From Psychrobacter immobilis (GTDB lineage: Bacteria; Pseudomonadota; Gammaproteobacteria; Pseudomonadales; Moraxellaceae), in contig NZ_CAJGZN010000020.1 of the NCBI RefSeq assembly GCF_904846235.1, positions 1 through 37,061 of the forward strand: DNA of 37,061 bases, read 5' to 3'. Positions 1-9,280 of the stretch are shown piece after piece. Under the pieces are notes generated by a model. That model did no database searches and had not been told where the DNA came from. It was given only the letters and a program-made list of their open reading frames with translations. Every line of letters begins with the position of its first letter. The first letter of the stretch is position 1. Position numbers and translations under genes: made by a program.

Positions 1-119
1 GTGACCAGTGACCAGTGACCAGTGACCAGTGACCAGTGACCAGTGACCAGTGACCAGTGACCAGTGACCAGTGACCAGTGACCAGTGACCAGTGACCAGT
101 GACCAGTGACCAGTGACTA
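1..119. repeat. Heptanucleotide tandem repeat (GTGACCA)n
   Basis: Sixteen perfect head-to-tail copies of GTGACCA fill positions 1-112, followed by a degenerate 17th copy, GTGACTA, at 113-119. The array starts at the first base of the window, so its true length is unknown. Because the unit is not a multiple of three it passes through all frames and carries TGA in each, so it is not coding. It ends 28 bp before the start codon of the first DUF2256 gene, so it occupies that gene's probable promoter region. Such arrays can change copy number by slippage. Confidence 0.97.
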
Positions 120-147
120 ATGTAGTAAACAAACCAATGAGAAAATT

Positions 148-318
148 ATGGCGCACAAAAAAAAGAACGTCCGCAAAAAACTCTGCCCTGTCTGCGAGCG
201 CGAGTTTAGTTGGACTAAGAAGCTTGATAAAAACTGGGAGAGCATGGTCTATTGCTCCGACCAATGCCGACGGGTAAAAAAATATGAAGGGCTGGATCAT
301 CAAAAAGAAGACAAGTAG
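148..318 (+). CDS. DUF2256 family zinc-ribbon-like small protein (copy 1)
   Basis: This 56-residue protein is very basic and carries two Cys pairs, CPVC at 13-16 and CSDQC at 36-40. Between them lies the segment FSWTKKLDKNW, the usual arrangement of the DUF2256 (COG4338) family. The four cysteines are expected to hold one zinc ion; the molecular function of the family is not known to me. The ATG at 148 is preceded only by a weak purine stretch (ATGAGAAAATT), and the heptamer repeat array ends 28 bp upstream. A second, related gene follows 45 bp downstream in the same direction, so the pair is probably cotranscribed. The family assignment rests on motif recognition rather than a database search. 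Confidence 0.85.
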   Translation: MAHKKKNVRKKLCPVCEREFSWTKKLDKNWESMVYCSDQCRRVKKYEGLDHQKEDK

Positions 319-363
319 TCGTTAGTAATGTAATAGGGTTATATAGATATAAGGGAGTAGACG

Positions 364-510
364 ATGGCACATAAAAAAGTAAACCTACCGCAAAAAATCT
401 GCCCCGTCTGCCAGCGCCCATTTACATGGCGTAAAAAGTGGGAGAAAGACTGGGAGCAGGTGATTTATTGTTCTGAGAAGTGTCGGCGAGGGAAAGCAAA
501 AGATGAATAG
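364..510 (+). CDS. DUF2256 family zinc-ribbon-like small protein (copy 2)
   Basis: This 48-residue protein begins MAHKK like its upstream neighbour and has the same layout: CPVC at 13-16, [11 protein letters not shown] in the middle and CSEKC at 36-40, followed by a short basic tail. It is closer to the usual form of the family, which has R-K-K-W after the aromatic pair, than copy 1 is. The start codon has a good ribosome binding site (AAGGGAG, about 7 bp upstream). The two genes are clearly paralogues that arose by tandem duplication and then diverged. A strong hairpin terminator follows directly after the stop codon. Function unknown. Confidence 0.87.
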   Translation: MAHKKVNLPQKICPVCQRPFTWRKKWEKDWEQVIYCSEKCRRGKAKDE

Positions 511-520
511 ACCAAAATAT

Positions 521-555
521 AAAGCTTCAGCCGATCATAGATTGGCTGAAGCTTT
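521..555 (+). terminator. Terminator after the DUF2256 pair
   Basis: A perfect 12-bp stem, AAAGCTTCAGCC (521-532) with GGCTGAAGCTTT (544-555), encloses an 11-nt loop. It lies 10 bp after the stop codon of the second DUF2256 gene. The T tract is short on the plus strand (TTTATTAAGTT) and a little better on the minus strand, so it may also stop transcription of the lipoprotein gene converging from the right. Confidence 0.75.
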
Positions 556-757
556 ATTAAGTTGATGGCTTATTATTAGTAATGTTCTTTCATAAGTACT
601 TCTTCCATTCGACACCGTCGTCTAATTTACAGAAGATGAGATATAGGTCGTTTACTTATAAATACTTTTGCCTAAAAAGACTAAAGTCATTCTCACTAGA
701 AAATAGAGAATAACTCTAACGTTTTTATTGGCTATCAGTGGCTATTACACTGTTGGA

Positions 758-1585
758 TTAGGGTCTTGAGAATTTAAACATCTCTTCATAGTCTATGACA
801 TCGTCTTGGTTATCGTCCACTTCAATAGTAAGGGCAGTATTACCTGTTACTCGAGCGTAACGCGTGCGTGGTTCTGATAATCCAGTCCCCGCATTGCCAT
901 CATAAATTATAGTAGTAGTTAATTGACCAGTAACAGCATCAACAGTGTAGTTACCCCATTCCATACCATTTTCGGAATTATCGACTGACCTATCCTCGTC
1001 AACTTGCAAGTAGATATAAGTACCGTTTTCTAAGAATGCTAAGCCCAGTAGCTCGTTGTCATCAGCATCATCGAAATCCCAAGGTCCTAAAATACTTTCA
1101 GACTTAGTTTCTGAGAAACGATAGCTTTCGTTACTATCAATGATGCCATTTCCGTTTTCATCTACTTTCAGGATAAATTTACCGTTAGATACCTGAGCAT
1201 AACGCATGACAGAATCTGATAATCCAGAGGTACCGTTTTTATCAAAGATAGGCGTAGCGGTTAGTTTGCCTTCTGTACTACTGACGCTATAACTGCCTAA
1301 TTCCATACCATTTCCAGCTTCACTGGTTGATTGGCTACTATCGACTTGGGTCTGTATATAAGTCCCATCATCCATGAATATAATAGTTGATAACTCTCCA
1401 CTAGCGGTATCGTCGCTACTCCACATGCCGACGATTTCAGTATCAATATTGGGCTGATCAGGTTGTGTAACATCTGGTTGATCAGGTTGCGACGTCGGTG
1501 ATTCATCAGAATCAGAGTCACTACCACATCCCTGTAAAATCAGTGCTGTTGTCATGGCTAATAATGCTAGTTTAAATGATTTCAT
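758..1585 (-). CDS. Lipoprotein with two repeated domains and EF-hand-like loops
   Basis: The 275-residue product starts with a lipoprotein signal (lipobox L-I-L-Q-G-C, lipidated Cys20) and a Ser/Asp-rich then Pro/Gln-rich linker to about residue 48. Two homologous halves follow, about 50-160 and 165-275. Each has G-x-W near its start, a DGTYI/NGTYI strand, a GNGMELGSY / ENGMEWGNY motif, GLS...RYARV or RYAQV, and a calcium-loop-like 12-mer at its end. The first loop (D142, N144, N146, G147, I149, D150, E153) fits the canonical EF-hand pattern; the second (D257-E268) fits except at the Gly position. The ATG has a strong ribosome binding site (AAGGAGAG). I do not recognise a named family. A role as a calcium-binding outer-membrane or surface lipoprotein is inference. 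Confidence 0.8.
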   Translation of the reverse strand: MKSFKLALLAMTTALILQGCGSDSDSDESPTSQPDQPDVTQPDQPNIDTEIVGMWSSDDTASGELSTIIFMDDGTYIQTQVDSSQSTSEAGNGMELGSYSVSSTEGKLTATPIFDKNGTSGLSDSVMRYAQVSNGKFILKVDENGNGIIDSNESYRFSETKSESILGPWDFDDADDNELLGLAFLENGTYIYLQVDEDRSVDNSENGMEWGNYTVDAVTGQLTTTIIYDGNAGTGLSEPRTRYARVTGNTALTIEVDDNQDDVIDYEEMFKFSRP

Positions 1586-2147
1586 TTTTATCTCTCCTTG
1601 ATTTAAAAATATAAAATCTCACTCAGCTGAAAGTCAGTGCCTTGCATCTCCTTATTATGTTAATTAAAGAATATATAAATCAGTATTTATGAATATAACA
1701 AACATTTTTCAGTTAATCCAATCCAAAAAGTATTTTCTAAATGAGTAAAATGGAGAGGTTGGTTATGAAATAAAAAGAGTGTAAAAGCGAGAAGAAGCTG
1801 TAAAAAGTAAATTTATTAGCGAAAAGGTCAAAGTATTAAAGGTTCGAAGAGCTTTTTCGAGATACTGTTACTGGAAGATAGTGAACAATAAAAGTATCTA
1901 TTTAAAAAATTGGTAGATATATAATTAAACGCCGTTTCCTTTATTGACTGCATTTCTACTGAATGAAAGAGATAAAGGAGACGGTATATTCAAACATCAT
2001 AGCTACGTATATTTTTTGAAATCGATTTAAACGTAAGAAAGTTAGTTACTATAAATGGGGTTTCAACCATTTTTTAGCAGTTTTTATATTCTAATTTTCA
2101 CACTCAGTATAAATTATCTAATTGATAACGACTGAATTTACCGCTGG
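1586..2147. other. AT-rich intergenic region with one long inverted repeat
   Basis: No credible gene is visible in these 562 bp. The stretch lies upstream of the lipoprotein gene and downstream of the transporter gene, both on the minus strand. Its one conspicuous structure is an inverted repeat at 1932-1984, listed separately. A small hairpin (AAATGG at 2053-2058, CCATTT at 2067-2072, then a T tract) is a weak terminator candidate on the plus strand only. Confidence 0.6.
1932..1984. repeat. Imperfect 13-bp inverted repeat
   Basis: The arms CCGTTTCCTTTAT (1932-1944) and ATAAAGGAGACGG (1972-1984) pair over 13 positions, with a single T-G wobble in RNA, around a 27-nt loop. It is not followed by a T tract on either strand, so it is not a simple terminator. 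It could be a leftover of a small mobile repeat or a structured transcript end. Confidence 0.6.
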
Positions 2148-3077
2148 TTAATTACCATCTCTTTTAGCAAAAATATTCGCAACCAACGCGCCACTAAAGT
2201 TATGCCAGACACTAAATATCGCACTAGGTAAGGCCGCGACAGGATTGAAATAAGTTGCCGCAAGGGCAGCGCCCAGACCAGAGTTTTGCATGCCTACCTC
2301 TACCATAATGGCGCGGCGTTGTTTCTCCGTAAAGCCGGACAAACGAGCGATTACATATCCTAAGGTATAACCCATCATATTATGTAAGGCAACCACGATA
2401 AAGACGATTGCACCACTGTCTAAGATAGTCGCTTTAGATACTGCCACCACTGCCGCTATAATAATAGAGATACCCAATACCGACACCATCGGTAATACCT
2501 CGGTGACGAACTCGATCTTTTTACCCAGAAACTTATGAAAGATAACACCCAGTAATATGGGCAAGATAACGATTTTCGTAATGGTCATCATCATACTGGC
2601 TAGGTCGATGTCGATCAGCTGACCAGCAAACACATTTAATAGAATCGGGGTCAGAAAAGGCGCAAGCAGGGTAGAGATAGAGGTAATCGCCACACTCAAT
2701 GCCACATCACCTTTGGCTAAGAACGTAATCACATTACTAGAAGTACCACCCGGGCAACAACCTACCAAGATAACACCGACTGCGATTAAAGGATCAAGGT
2801 TGAAGATGACCGTTAATAGGTAAGCGATCAAAGGCATGAGCGTGAACTGTGCTAATAGCCCTACCAGTACAGGCTTTGGTCGTTTGACAATTTCTAGGAA
2901 ATCTTCCGTCTTAAGCGTCATGCCCATGCCAAACATAATGATGCCAAGTATGGGAACGATTAAAAAAGCCAACGAGGCAAAAAATTCAGGAAAAATAAAT
3001 CCCAAAACAGCACTGACCAATGCCCAAATTGCAAAAGTTTTGCCAATCCAACTAGAAAGTAATGCAATCTGATTCAT
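2148..3077 (-). CDS. Bile acid:sodium symporter (BASS) family transporter
   Basis: This is a hydrophobic 309-residue inner-membrane protein of about ten helices, of the BASS family (bacterial members transport organic anions, sterols or pantoate with Na+). Counted from the ATG at 3077, the sodium-site residues known from the Neisseria ASBT structure fall at the same numbers as I recall them: Q77, S114-N115, S128, T132 and E260-V-G-M-Q264. This supports both the family and the start. An in-frame TTG at 3089 would add four residues but has no ribosome binding site, whereas ACAGG lies just before the ATG. The substrate cannot be told from sequence. It is transcribed in the same direction as metH upstream, but a terminator and about 200 bp separate them. 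Confidence 0.9.
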   Translation of the reverse strand: MNQIALLSSWIGKTFAIWALVSAVLGFIFPEFFASLAFLIVPILGIIMFGMGMTLKTEDFLEIVKRPKPVLVGLLAQFTLMPLIAYLLTVIFNLDPLIAVGVILVGCCPGGTSSNVITFLAKGDVALSVAITSISTLLAPFLTPILLNVFAGQLIDIDLASMMMTITKIVILPILLGVIFHKFLGKKIEFVTEVLPMVSVLGISIIIAAVVAVSKATILDSGAIVFIVVALHNMMGYTLGYVIARLSGFTEKQRRAIMVEVGMQNSGLGAALAATYFNPVAALPSAIFSVWHNFSGALVANIFAKRDGN

Positions 3078-3199
3078 AGCCTGTCTCAAAATAATAAAGT
3101 AGACAATAATCTAGCATGGTTCTTGTCAGTAAATGATAAAAGTATTTTGCTATCAACGTAGCGATAAGTTTGCTGATGGTAGGCAAAATAGAGTGCCAT

Positions 3200-3234
3200 A
3201 AAAAATGGCTTACCCATATTAAATAAGTAAGCCA
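3200..3234 (-). terminator. Terminator of metH
   Basis: The 8-bp stem TGGCTTAC (3206-3213) / GTAAGCCA (3227-3234) has a run of six A on its left, which is a T tract when read on the minus strand. It lies about 40 bp past the metH stop codon. A-rich sequence on the other side makes it potentially bidirectional. Confidence 0.7.
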
Positions 3235-3276
3235 AAAAATAACTATCAGGTTTCTATAACTTTATTAGCCAATCGA

Positions 3277-6200
3277 CTATAAATTTGGATTTAACCACTT
3301 CTCAGCTGTTTTCATATCCCAGCCTTTACGCTCAGCATAACTCTCTAACTGATCACGACTGATTTTTCCGACGTTGAAGTATTCACTGTCAGGATGCGAG
3401 TAATAGAATCCGCTGACCGATGACGCAGGCCACATCGCATAGCTTTCGGTTAGCGTTGTACCAATTGCATCTACCGTACCGAGCCAGTCAAACAATTTAC
3501 CTTTTTCGGTATGCTCAGGACAGGCAGGGTAGCCAGGTGCAGGGCGGATACCGACGTATTTTTCTTTAATCATCTCATCATTGGTGAGTGATTCGGTCGG
3601 TTGGTAGCCCCAGTACTCTTTACGTATTAGCTCATGTAAATGTTCGGCAAATGCTTCAGCTAAGCGGTCAGACAGCGCCTGTACCATAATGGCATTATAG
3701 TCATCGCCTGCTGCTTTGTATTGCTCAGCCAGTGCTTCTGTACCGACGATAGAAACAGTAAAGCCGCCCAAGTGATCAGTGTGGGTGTCTGATGGTGAGA
3801 TAAAGTCTGCCAAGCTAAAGTTAGGCTTGCCGCTTGCCTTGTCGCTTTGCTGACGTAAGTGCTCAAACTGGTAGGTCGGTTTACCACCATTTTGTGGGTC
3901 ATTGTCATATACAGTGACGGTATCTGCGCCAGTACGGCGCGCTGGCATCAGTTTAAACACACCTTTCGCTACGATTGATTTTTCATCAATCATCTTTTGT
4001 AGTAGCTCTTCTGCATTTTCAAACAAATCGCGAGCCGCTTCACCAACCACATCATCTTGCAATATTTTCGGGTATTTACCGGTCAGACCCCAAGAGATGA
4101 AGAATGGTGTCCAGTCAATATAAGGCAGCAGATTCGCGATTGGATAGTCATCCAATATCACTTGTCCTAGTTTATTTGGCACTGGTGGCACATAGGTTTC
4201 CCAATCATACTGAAAGCCAATCTTGACCGATTCAGCATAGGTGACTTTGGCAGCTTTTGGTTGACGCTTAGCCAGACGCTCACGCACTTTGACATACTCT
4301 TCGCGTGTCTCATCGATGAGCGCTTGACGGTGTTCTTTTGATAGTAATTTGGTCACCACACCGACTGAGCGCGAAGCATCCGATACATAGATGACGCCAT
4401 CGTTTTGATATTGCGGCTCGACCTTGACGGCAGTATGCGCTTTCGACGTCGTTGCACCGCCGATCATCAATGGTAGTGTCATGCCGCGCTCTTGCATTTG
4501 CTTGGCGACATAGACCATCTCATCGAGACTTGGGGTAATCAGACCAGACAGACCGATGATATCAACTTTTTCTGCGATGGCAGTATCGAGGATTTTTTCA
4601 CATGGCACCATGACGCCCAAATCGACGATATCATAGCCGTTACAGCCGAGTACCACACCGACGATATTTTTACCGATATCATGGACGTCGCCTTTGACGG
4701 TTGCCATTAGGATTTTACCTTTGACTTCGCCTTCGATTTTTTCCGCTTCGATATACGGGTTTAGCCATGCGACCGATTGCTTCATTACACGGGCAGATTT
4801 TACGACTTGCGGTAGGAACATTTTACCCGCACCGAATAGGTCACCGACGATATTCATACCGTCCATCAGTGGCCCTTCAATGACTTCTAGCGGTTTAGGA
4901 TACTTCTCCCACGCTTCTTTGGTATCCGCTTCGATAAAGGTGGTCACGCCTTTGACCAGTGCGTGGGCGATACGTTCTTCTACCGTACCTTCGCGCCAGC
5001 TCATATCGACGGTACTGTCTTTTTTCTTACCGCCATCTTGGTAGTTTTCAGCGACCGTCATCAGGCGCTCAGTCGCATCTTGACCAGTTTCACCTTGATT
5101 GCGATTGAGCATGACGTCTTCGATAGCGTCACGGGCTTCTTTTGGAATATCATCGTACAGCTCAAGCATGGCTGGGTTGACGATACCCATGGTCAGGCCG
5201 TTTTTGATCGCGTGAAATAGGAACACAGAGTTGATCGCTTCACGGATTGGGTTACCACGGAAACTAAACGAGACGTTGGACACACCACCCGAGACCATCG
5301 CGTTCGGTAGGTTCTCCGTAATCCAGCGCGTGGCATTGATAAAGTCCGCGCCGTAGTTGTTGTGCTCGGTGATACCCGTGGCAACGGCAAAGATATTTGG
5401 GTCAAAGATAATGTCCTCGCTAGGGAAGCCCACTTCGTTGACCAATACATCATAACTACGCTTAGATATCTCAATCTTGCGCTCGTAAGTGTCAGCCTGT
5501 CCGTCTTCATCGAATGCCATAACGATAATCGCAGCACCATAGCGCATACATAATTTGGCACGCTCAACGAACTCAGCATGACCTTCTTTTAGGGAGATGG
5601 AGTTGACGACAGATTTACCCTGCGTGCGTTTGAGGCCTTCTTCGATGATGTCCCATTTAGACGAGTCAATCATCAGCGGGACGCGACTGATATCTGGCTC
5701 ACCTGAAACTAAGTTGACGAAATGAATCATCGCCTGCTTGGAGTCGAGCATGCCTTCGTCCATATTGATATCGACGATTTGCGCGCCGCCCTCGACCTGA
5801 TCACGCGCGACATCGAGTGCTTCAGTATAGGCTTCGGTTTTAATCAAGCGTAGGAATTTTTTAGAGCCTGTGACGTTGGTACGCTCACCAACATTGACGA
5901 ACAAGCTATCAGAATTGATGGTAAATGGCTCTAGACCTGATAGTCGGCAGGCAGGGGCTATCTCAGGAATAACACGCGGTGGATAGTTCGCCACGACTTT
6001 AGCAATTTGACGGATATGCTCAGGCGTCGTACCACAGCAGCCGCCCACGATATTTAGGATACCTGCTTTGGCAAAACCTTCGAGTAGGGCAGCGGTTTCT
6101 TCAGCGGTTTCATCATACTCACCAAACTCATTGGGTAGACCAGCGTTTGGATGCGCAGAGACAAAGGTATCAGCGATGTTTGACAATGTCTGAATATGTG

Positions 6201-7080
6201 GACGCAGCGCATCAGCACCTAGCGCACAGTTAAAGCCAACAGATAATGGCTTGGCATGGCGGATAGAGTTATAAAACGCTTCAGCCGTTTGACCTGATAG
6301 CGTGCGACCTGACGCGTCGGTAATCGTACCTGAAATCATGATTGGCAACTCAAAGCCAATATCATCGAATACACCAGTGATTGCAAATATCGCCGCTTTG
6401 GCATTGAGCGTATCAAAGATCGTCTCAATCAAGATGATATCGACGCCGCCCTCTATTAGGCATAAGGTCGCTTCACGGTAGTTGAGTACCAACTCATCAA
6501 AGGTAATATTACGAAATGCAGGATCATTGACATCAGGCGATAGCGAACACGTACGTGACGTCGGGCCCACGACGCCCGCAACGAAGCGCGGTTTCTCAGG
6601 CGTTTTTGCGGTAAATTCATCCGCCGCTTCTCGAGCAATCTTGGCCGCTGTCCTATTTAGTTCTGGCACTAGATACTGCATGTCATAGTCAGCCATCGAC
6701 AGACGCGTACCGTTAAAGGTATTGGTCTCGATGATATCAGCGCCCGCTAGCAGATGATCGTGATGAATGTCTTTAATCATGTGCGGCTGAGTCAGTACCA
6801 GCAGGTCATTATTGCCGCGTACATCTTGGTCGATATCAGCAAAACGCTCACCACGATAATCCGCTTCTTCTAGTTTATAAGTCTGAATCTGCGTACCCAT
6901 CGCACCGTCTAACATCAAAATGCGTGAAGCTATCTGCTCAGTAATACGGGCACGAGCGGTTAGTTGCTGCTCTTTAAACGGAAATACAGCAGGCGGCGTT
7001 AATATAAAGTCATTAGCGGATGAGTAACTAGAGGCGGTATCGGTATGAGAATCGGTTGGTGAGGTCGTCGTTGGAATCAT
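3277..7080 (-). CDS. metH: Cobalamin-dependent methionine synthase
   Basis: This 1267-residue enzyme transfers the methyl group of 5-methyltetrahydrofolate to homocysteine through methylcobalamin, making methionine in the cytoplasm. All four modules are present: the homocysteine domain (about 50-370) with zinc ligands C285 and C348-C349; the folate domain (about 390-650, starting [13 protein letters not shown]); the cobalamin domain (about 690-920) with the D798-x-H800-x-x-G motif whose His coordinates cobalt; and the AdoMet reactivation domain (about 940-1267) with [12 protein letters not shown] near 1179-1190. The N terminus is about 38 residues longer than E. coli MetH, a Ser/Thr-rich extension without clear function. 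The ATG has no strong ribosome binding site. I looked for a cobalamin riboswitch in the leader and saw none. Confidence 0.98.
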   Translation of the reverse strand: MIPTTTSPTDSHTDTASSYSSANDFILTPPAVFPFKEQQLTARARITEQIASRILMLDGAMGTQIQTYKLEEADYRGERFADIDQDVRGNNDLLVLTQPHMIKDIHHDHLLAGADIIETNTFNGTRLSMADYDMQYLVPELNRTAAKIAREAADEFTAKTPEKPRFVAGVVGPTSRTCSLSPDVNDPAFRNITFDELVLNYREATLCLIEGGVDIILIETIFDTLNAKAAIFAITGVFDDIGFELPIMISGTITDASGRTLSGQTAEAFYNSIRHAKPLSVGFNCALGADALRPHIQTLSNIADTFVSAHPNAGLPNEFGEYDETAEETAALLEGFAKAGILNIVGGCCGTTPEHIRQIAKVVANYPPRVIPEIAPACRLSGLEPFTINSDSLFVNVGERTNVTGSKKFLRLIKTEAYTEALDVARDQVEGGAQIVDINMDEGMLDSKQAMIHFVNLVSGEPDISRVPLMIDSSKWDIIEEGLKRTQGKSVVNSISLKEGHAEFVERAKLCMRYGAAIIVMAFDEDGQADTYERKIEISKRSYDVLVNEVGFPSEDIIFDPNIFAVATGITEHNNYGADFINATRWITENLPNAMVSGGVSNVSFSFRGNPIREAINSVFLFHAIKNGLTMGIVNPAMLELYDDIPKEARDAIEDVMLNRNQGETGQDATERLMTVAENYQDGGKKKDSTVDMSWREGTVEERIAHALVKGVTTFIEADTKEAWEKYPKPLEVIEGPLMDGMNIVGDLFGAGKMFLPQVVKSARVMKQSVAWLNPYIEAEKIEGEVKGKILMATVKGDVHDIGKNIVGVVLGCNGYDIVDLGVMVPCEKILDTAIAEKVDIIGLSGLITPSLDEMVYVAKQMQERGMTLPLMIGGATTSKAHTAVKVEPQYQNDGVIYVSDASRSVGVVTKLLSKEHRQALIDETREEYVKVRERLAKRQPKAAKVTYAESVKIGFQYDWETYVPPVPNKLGQVILDDYPIANLLPYIDWTPFFISWGLTGKYPKILQDDVVGEAARDLFENAEELLQKMIDEKSIVAKGVFKLMPARRTGADTVTVYDNDPQNGGKPTYQFEHLRQQSDKASGKPNFSLADFISPSDTHTDHLGGFTVSIVGTEALAEQYKAAGDDYNAIMVQALSDRLAEAFAEHLHELIRKEYWGYQPTESLTNDEMIKEKYVGIRPAPGYPACPEHTEKGKLFDWLGTVDAIGTTLTESYAMWPASSVSGFYYSHPDSEYFNVGKISRDQLESYAERKGWDMKTAEKWLNPNL

Positions 7081-7652
7081 AGGTGTGCTGCTTATATCGT
7101 AATTATTAAAAAAAGAAGGAATAACAAACCAGTAGCGTGCAGAGTCTCACGAAGAGGACCGCAAATTTGCATTATTTTAGCATGAAAAGTTTGCTACATA
7201 TGGACACTGCATATTCCTCTTTGGCAATAGATAAATAAGAGGAGAGCTAAGTAACAAAGTAAGGTACTAGAGTCTATTTCATAAAGCAGATACGCACAAA
7301 TGAATATCATTTCGCTAAGGGCTTACATAAAGCTTTTCTTTTGCAAATGAAAGCCAACGGAAACGCTCAGAAGTCAGACAGAATTTACACCCATACCACA
7401 AAAAATTGCGCAAAGGCAGGTTGATAAAGGTTGCTTACATGTTAATTTAATTTCAGAAATACAAAGTCTTAGTAAGTCCTACTTATAAATACAGGCTCAT
7501 TTATTAGCAGTAACTTGTATCAAAAGTATCGGTATTAGCAGTGCAATACGGTGAGCAAATGGCATTAGCAGGCAGGATGATCTGTAAGACAGTAATATCA
7601 TAGTTGAAACCATACCAACGTTAAAGAAATTCAAATCATTAAGGAAAATGTT
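7081..7652. other. Divergent intergenic region between metH and the first fasciclin gene
   Basis: These 572 bp must hold the promoters of metH (leftward) and of the fasciclin lipoprotein (rightward). I see no gene, no convincing riboswitch and no long repeat. A short palindrome (AAATGA-ATA-TCATTT, 7298-7312) is present but is too short to assign. Confidence 0.55.
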
Positions 7653-8207
7653 ATGAAAATTACTAAAATTGCCACCATCGGTACATTGGCTATCTCAATT
7701 GCAGGTCTAAGTGCTTGTAATAATATGATGCCAGCGAAGACAGGCGATATGAAAGCACCAATGCATAGTCAGAGTATGGCTAAGATGAATGTTGTACAAA
7801 TTGCGCAAAGCAATCCTGATTTTTCAGTGTTGGTAGAAGCGGTACAAGCAGCAGGTCTAGTCGATATGTTGTCTGATCCTAACGCCCACTATACGGTATT
7901 TGCACCGACCAATGCCGCCTTTATGCAAGCATTGCAAGAAACAGGTATGACCAAAGCACAGTTATTTGCCAATAAGCCATTATTAACCAAAGTATTGGGT
8001 TATCACGTAGTCGCTGGCGATATGGCTATGTATGCCAAAGACGTAAAGCCTGGTAACGTCATGACCGCAAGCAAAGACACGTTGATGGTAACTAAAGAAG
8101 GCAAATTGATGGATGAAAATGGTCGCACAACGAATATCGTGAAGACTGATATCGCTGCCAACAATGGCGTCGTTCATGTAATCGATAGAGTATTGTTGCC
8201 TAAATAA
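7653..8207 (+). CDS. Fasciclin (FAS1) domain lipoprotein 1
   Basis: The 184-residue product has a lipoprotein signal with lipobox L-S-A-C (Cys22), a short Met-rich linker, and one complete FAS1 domain from about 45 to the end. Typical marks are YTVFAPTNAAF near the start of the domain, LGYHVVAGD in the middle, and the closing NNGVVHVIDRVLLPK. FAS1 domains mediate adhesion or binding at cell surfaces; the ligand here is unknown. The start has a good ribosome binding site (AAGGAAAA). A paralogue lies 420 bp downstream, with a remnant of a third copy between them and a terminator right after this gene, so the two intact genes are probably separate transcripts. Confidence 0.93.
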   Translation: MKITKIATIGTLAISIAGLSACNNMMPAKTGDMKAPMHSQSMAKMNVVQIAQSNPDFSVLVEAVQAAGLVDMLSDPNAHYTVFAPTNAAFMQALQETGMTKAQLFANKPLLTKVLGYHVVAGDMAMYAKDVKPGNVMTASKDTLMVTKEGKLMDENGRTTNIVKTDIAANNGVVHVIDRVLLPK

Positions 8208-8250
8208 ATATTAACTGAGGCATACCCACTGTATTTATTATAAGACTAAG

Positions 8251-8295
8251 CAGCCATTGTTTGTGATGATTTCACTATCAGACAATGGCTGTTTT
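8251..8295 (+). terminator. Terminator of fasciclin gene 1
   Basis: CAGCCATTGTTTG (8251-8263) pairs with CAGACAATGGCTG (8279-8291) over 13 bp with one G-U pair, with a further TGAT/ATCA pairing inside, and is followed by TTTT. It begins 43 bp after the stop codon of fasciclin gene 1. Confidence 0.82.
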
Positions 8296-8384
8296 AGACT
8301 TTAGGGTTTTATCTATATAAGTTTCTGTTCAGATTAAAATTTTAAAACAGACATCTAAAAGTAGTTAATTACCACCACTTTTTC

Positions 8385-8459
8385 TTAAACGTCGCAATAA
8401 CTGATATACAAGCAAACAATGCTATATACGTGATTGATACAGTGTTGCTACCTAAGTAA
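8385..8459 (+). pseudogene. 3' remnant of a third fasciclin gene
   Basis: The frame ending in TAA at 8457-8459 reads NVAITD followed by IQANNAIYVIDTVLLPK. It aligns with the C terminus of fasciclin protein 1 (TNIVKTD, then IAANNGVVHVIDRVLLPK) at most positions. No FAS1 similarity is visible upstream of about 8385, and there is no start codon with a ribosome binding site, so only the last 20-25 codons of a former gene survive. The codons differ from both intact neighbours at many third positions, so this is an old copy rather than a recent duplication. Confidence 0.8.
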
Positions 8460-8629
8460 ATACCATTTGAAAATTAAACAGTTAGACTGAGAACTATCAA
8501 TATAACGGATTAAATAGTATGACTAAGTAATTGGTACATCTATTGGTTGTCAGTCGCTATTATATTTATCGAAAATTATTAATTTAAATAAATCCCTTAA
8601 TCAATTATTTATCCAAAAAGGAATTACCT

Positions 8630-9235
8630 ATGTTAAAGAAGAACTTGTTATCTATCGCAGTTGTAACCGCAGCCATGTCACTAGCAGCGTGTAACGATAC
8701 TGAAACTGTTGCAGAACCAACTGAACCAGAAGCTACTGAAGAAATGGCAGTTGAGCCAGTTGCTGAGACAGAAGCTGTTGAAGCTGAGCCAATGGCCGAA
8801 ATGGACATGGAAGCGACTCAAACTATCGCTGAAATTGCAGCAGAGAACGAAAACCTAACTATCCTAACCGCTGCGCTACAGGCTGCTGGTCTTGATACTA
8901 TGCTAATGGAAGAAACTAAGCATACTGTATTTGCCCCAACTGATGATGCGTTTGCGCCAGTACTAGAAAAATTAGGCGTGACTAAAGAAGAGTTATTGGC
9001 CAATACGGACTTGCTAAAAACGGTTCTTCCTTACCATGTACTAGCAATGGAAGTTAAAGCGGCTGATATCCCATACGGTACTGAGATCGAAACAGCGAAC
9101 GGTAAAACCATTACTATCAGTGAAGACAACGTAATTACTGATGCTACTGGTAACACAGCAAATATCACTGGTACAGATATCATGGCAACCAATGGTGTGG
9201 TACACACTATCGATGCAGTATTAATGCCTGAATAA
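8630..9235 (+). CDS. Fasciclin (FAS1) domain lipoprotein 2
   Basis: This 201-residue lipoprotein (lipobox L-A-A-C, Cys21) has a linker rich in Glu, Ala, Pro and Met from about 22 to 62 and one FAS1 domain from about 63 to the end. The domain carries HTVFAPTDDAF, LPYHVLAMEV and the closing NGVVHTIDAVLMPE. Compared with its upstream paralogue it has a longer and far more acidic linker, which would hold the domain further from the membrane. The ribosome binding site is strong (AAAGGAATT) and a terminator follows the gene. Role and ligand are unknown; attachment to the outer membrane with a periplasmic or surface-exposed domain is inference. Confidence 0.93.
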   Translation: MLKKNLLSIAVVTAAMSLAACNDTETVAEPTEPEATEEMAVEPVAETEAVEAEPMAEMDMEATQTIAEIAAENENLTILTAALQAAGLDTMLMEETKHTVFAPTDDAFAPVLEKLGVTKEELLANTDLLKTVLPYHVLAMEVKAADIPYGTEIETANGKTITISEDNVITDATGNTANITGTDIMATNGVVHTIDAVLMPE

Positions 9236-9280
9236 GCTATTTCTTAGTTTGTAGGTTTTGAATCTACAAGTTAATTAAAG

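Noticed and set aside
1..119. CRISPR array
   Set aside because: The repeats are head to tail with a 7-bp unit and no spacers, so this is a simple tandem repeat.
7081..7200. Cobalamin riboswitch in the metH leader
   Set aside because: None of the conserved B12-box sequence is visible on the minus strand.
7298..7312. Fur-box-like palindrome AAATGA-ATA-TCATTT
   Set aside because: It is shorter than a functional Fur site, matches the consensus poorly and no iron gene is adjacent.
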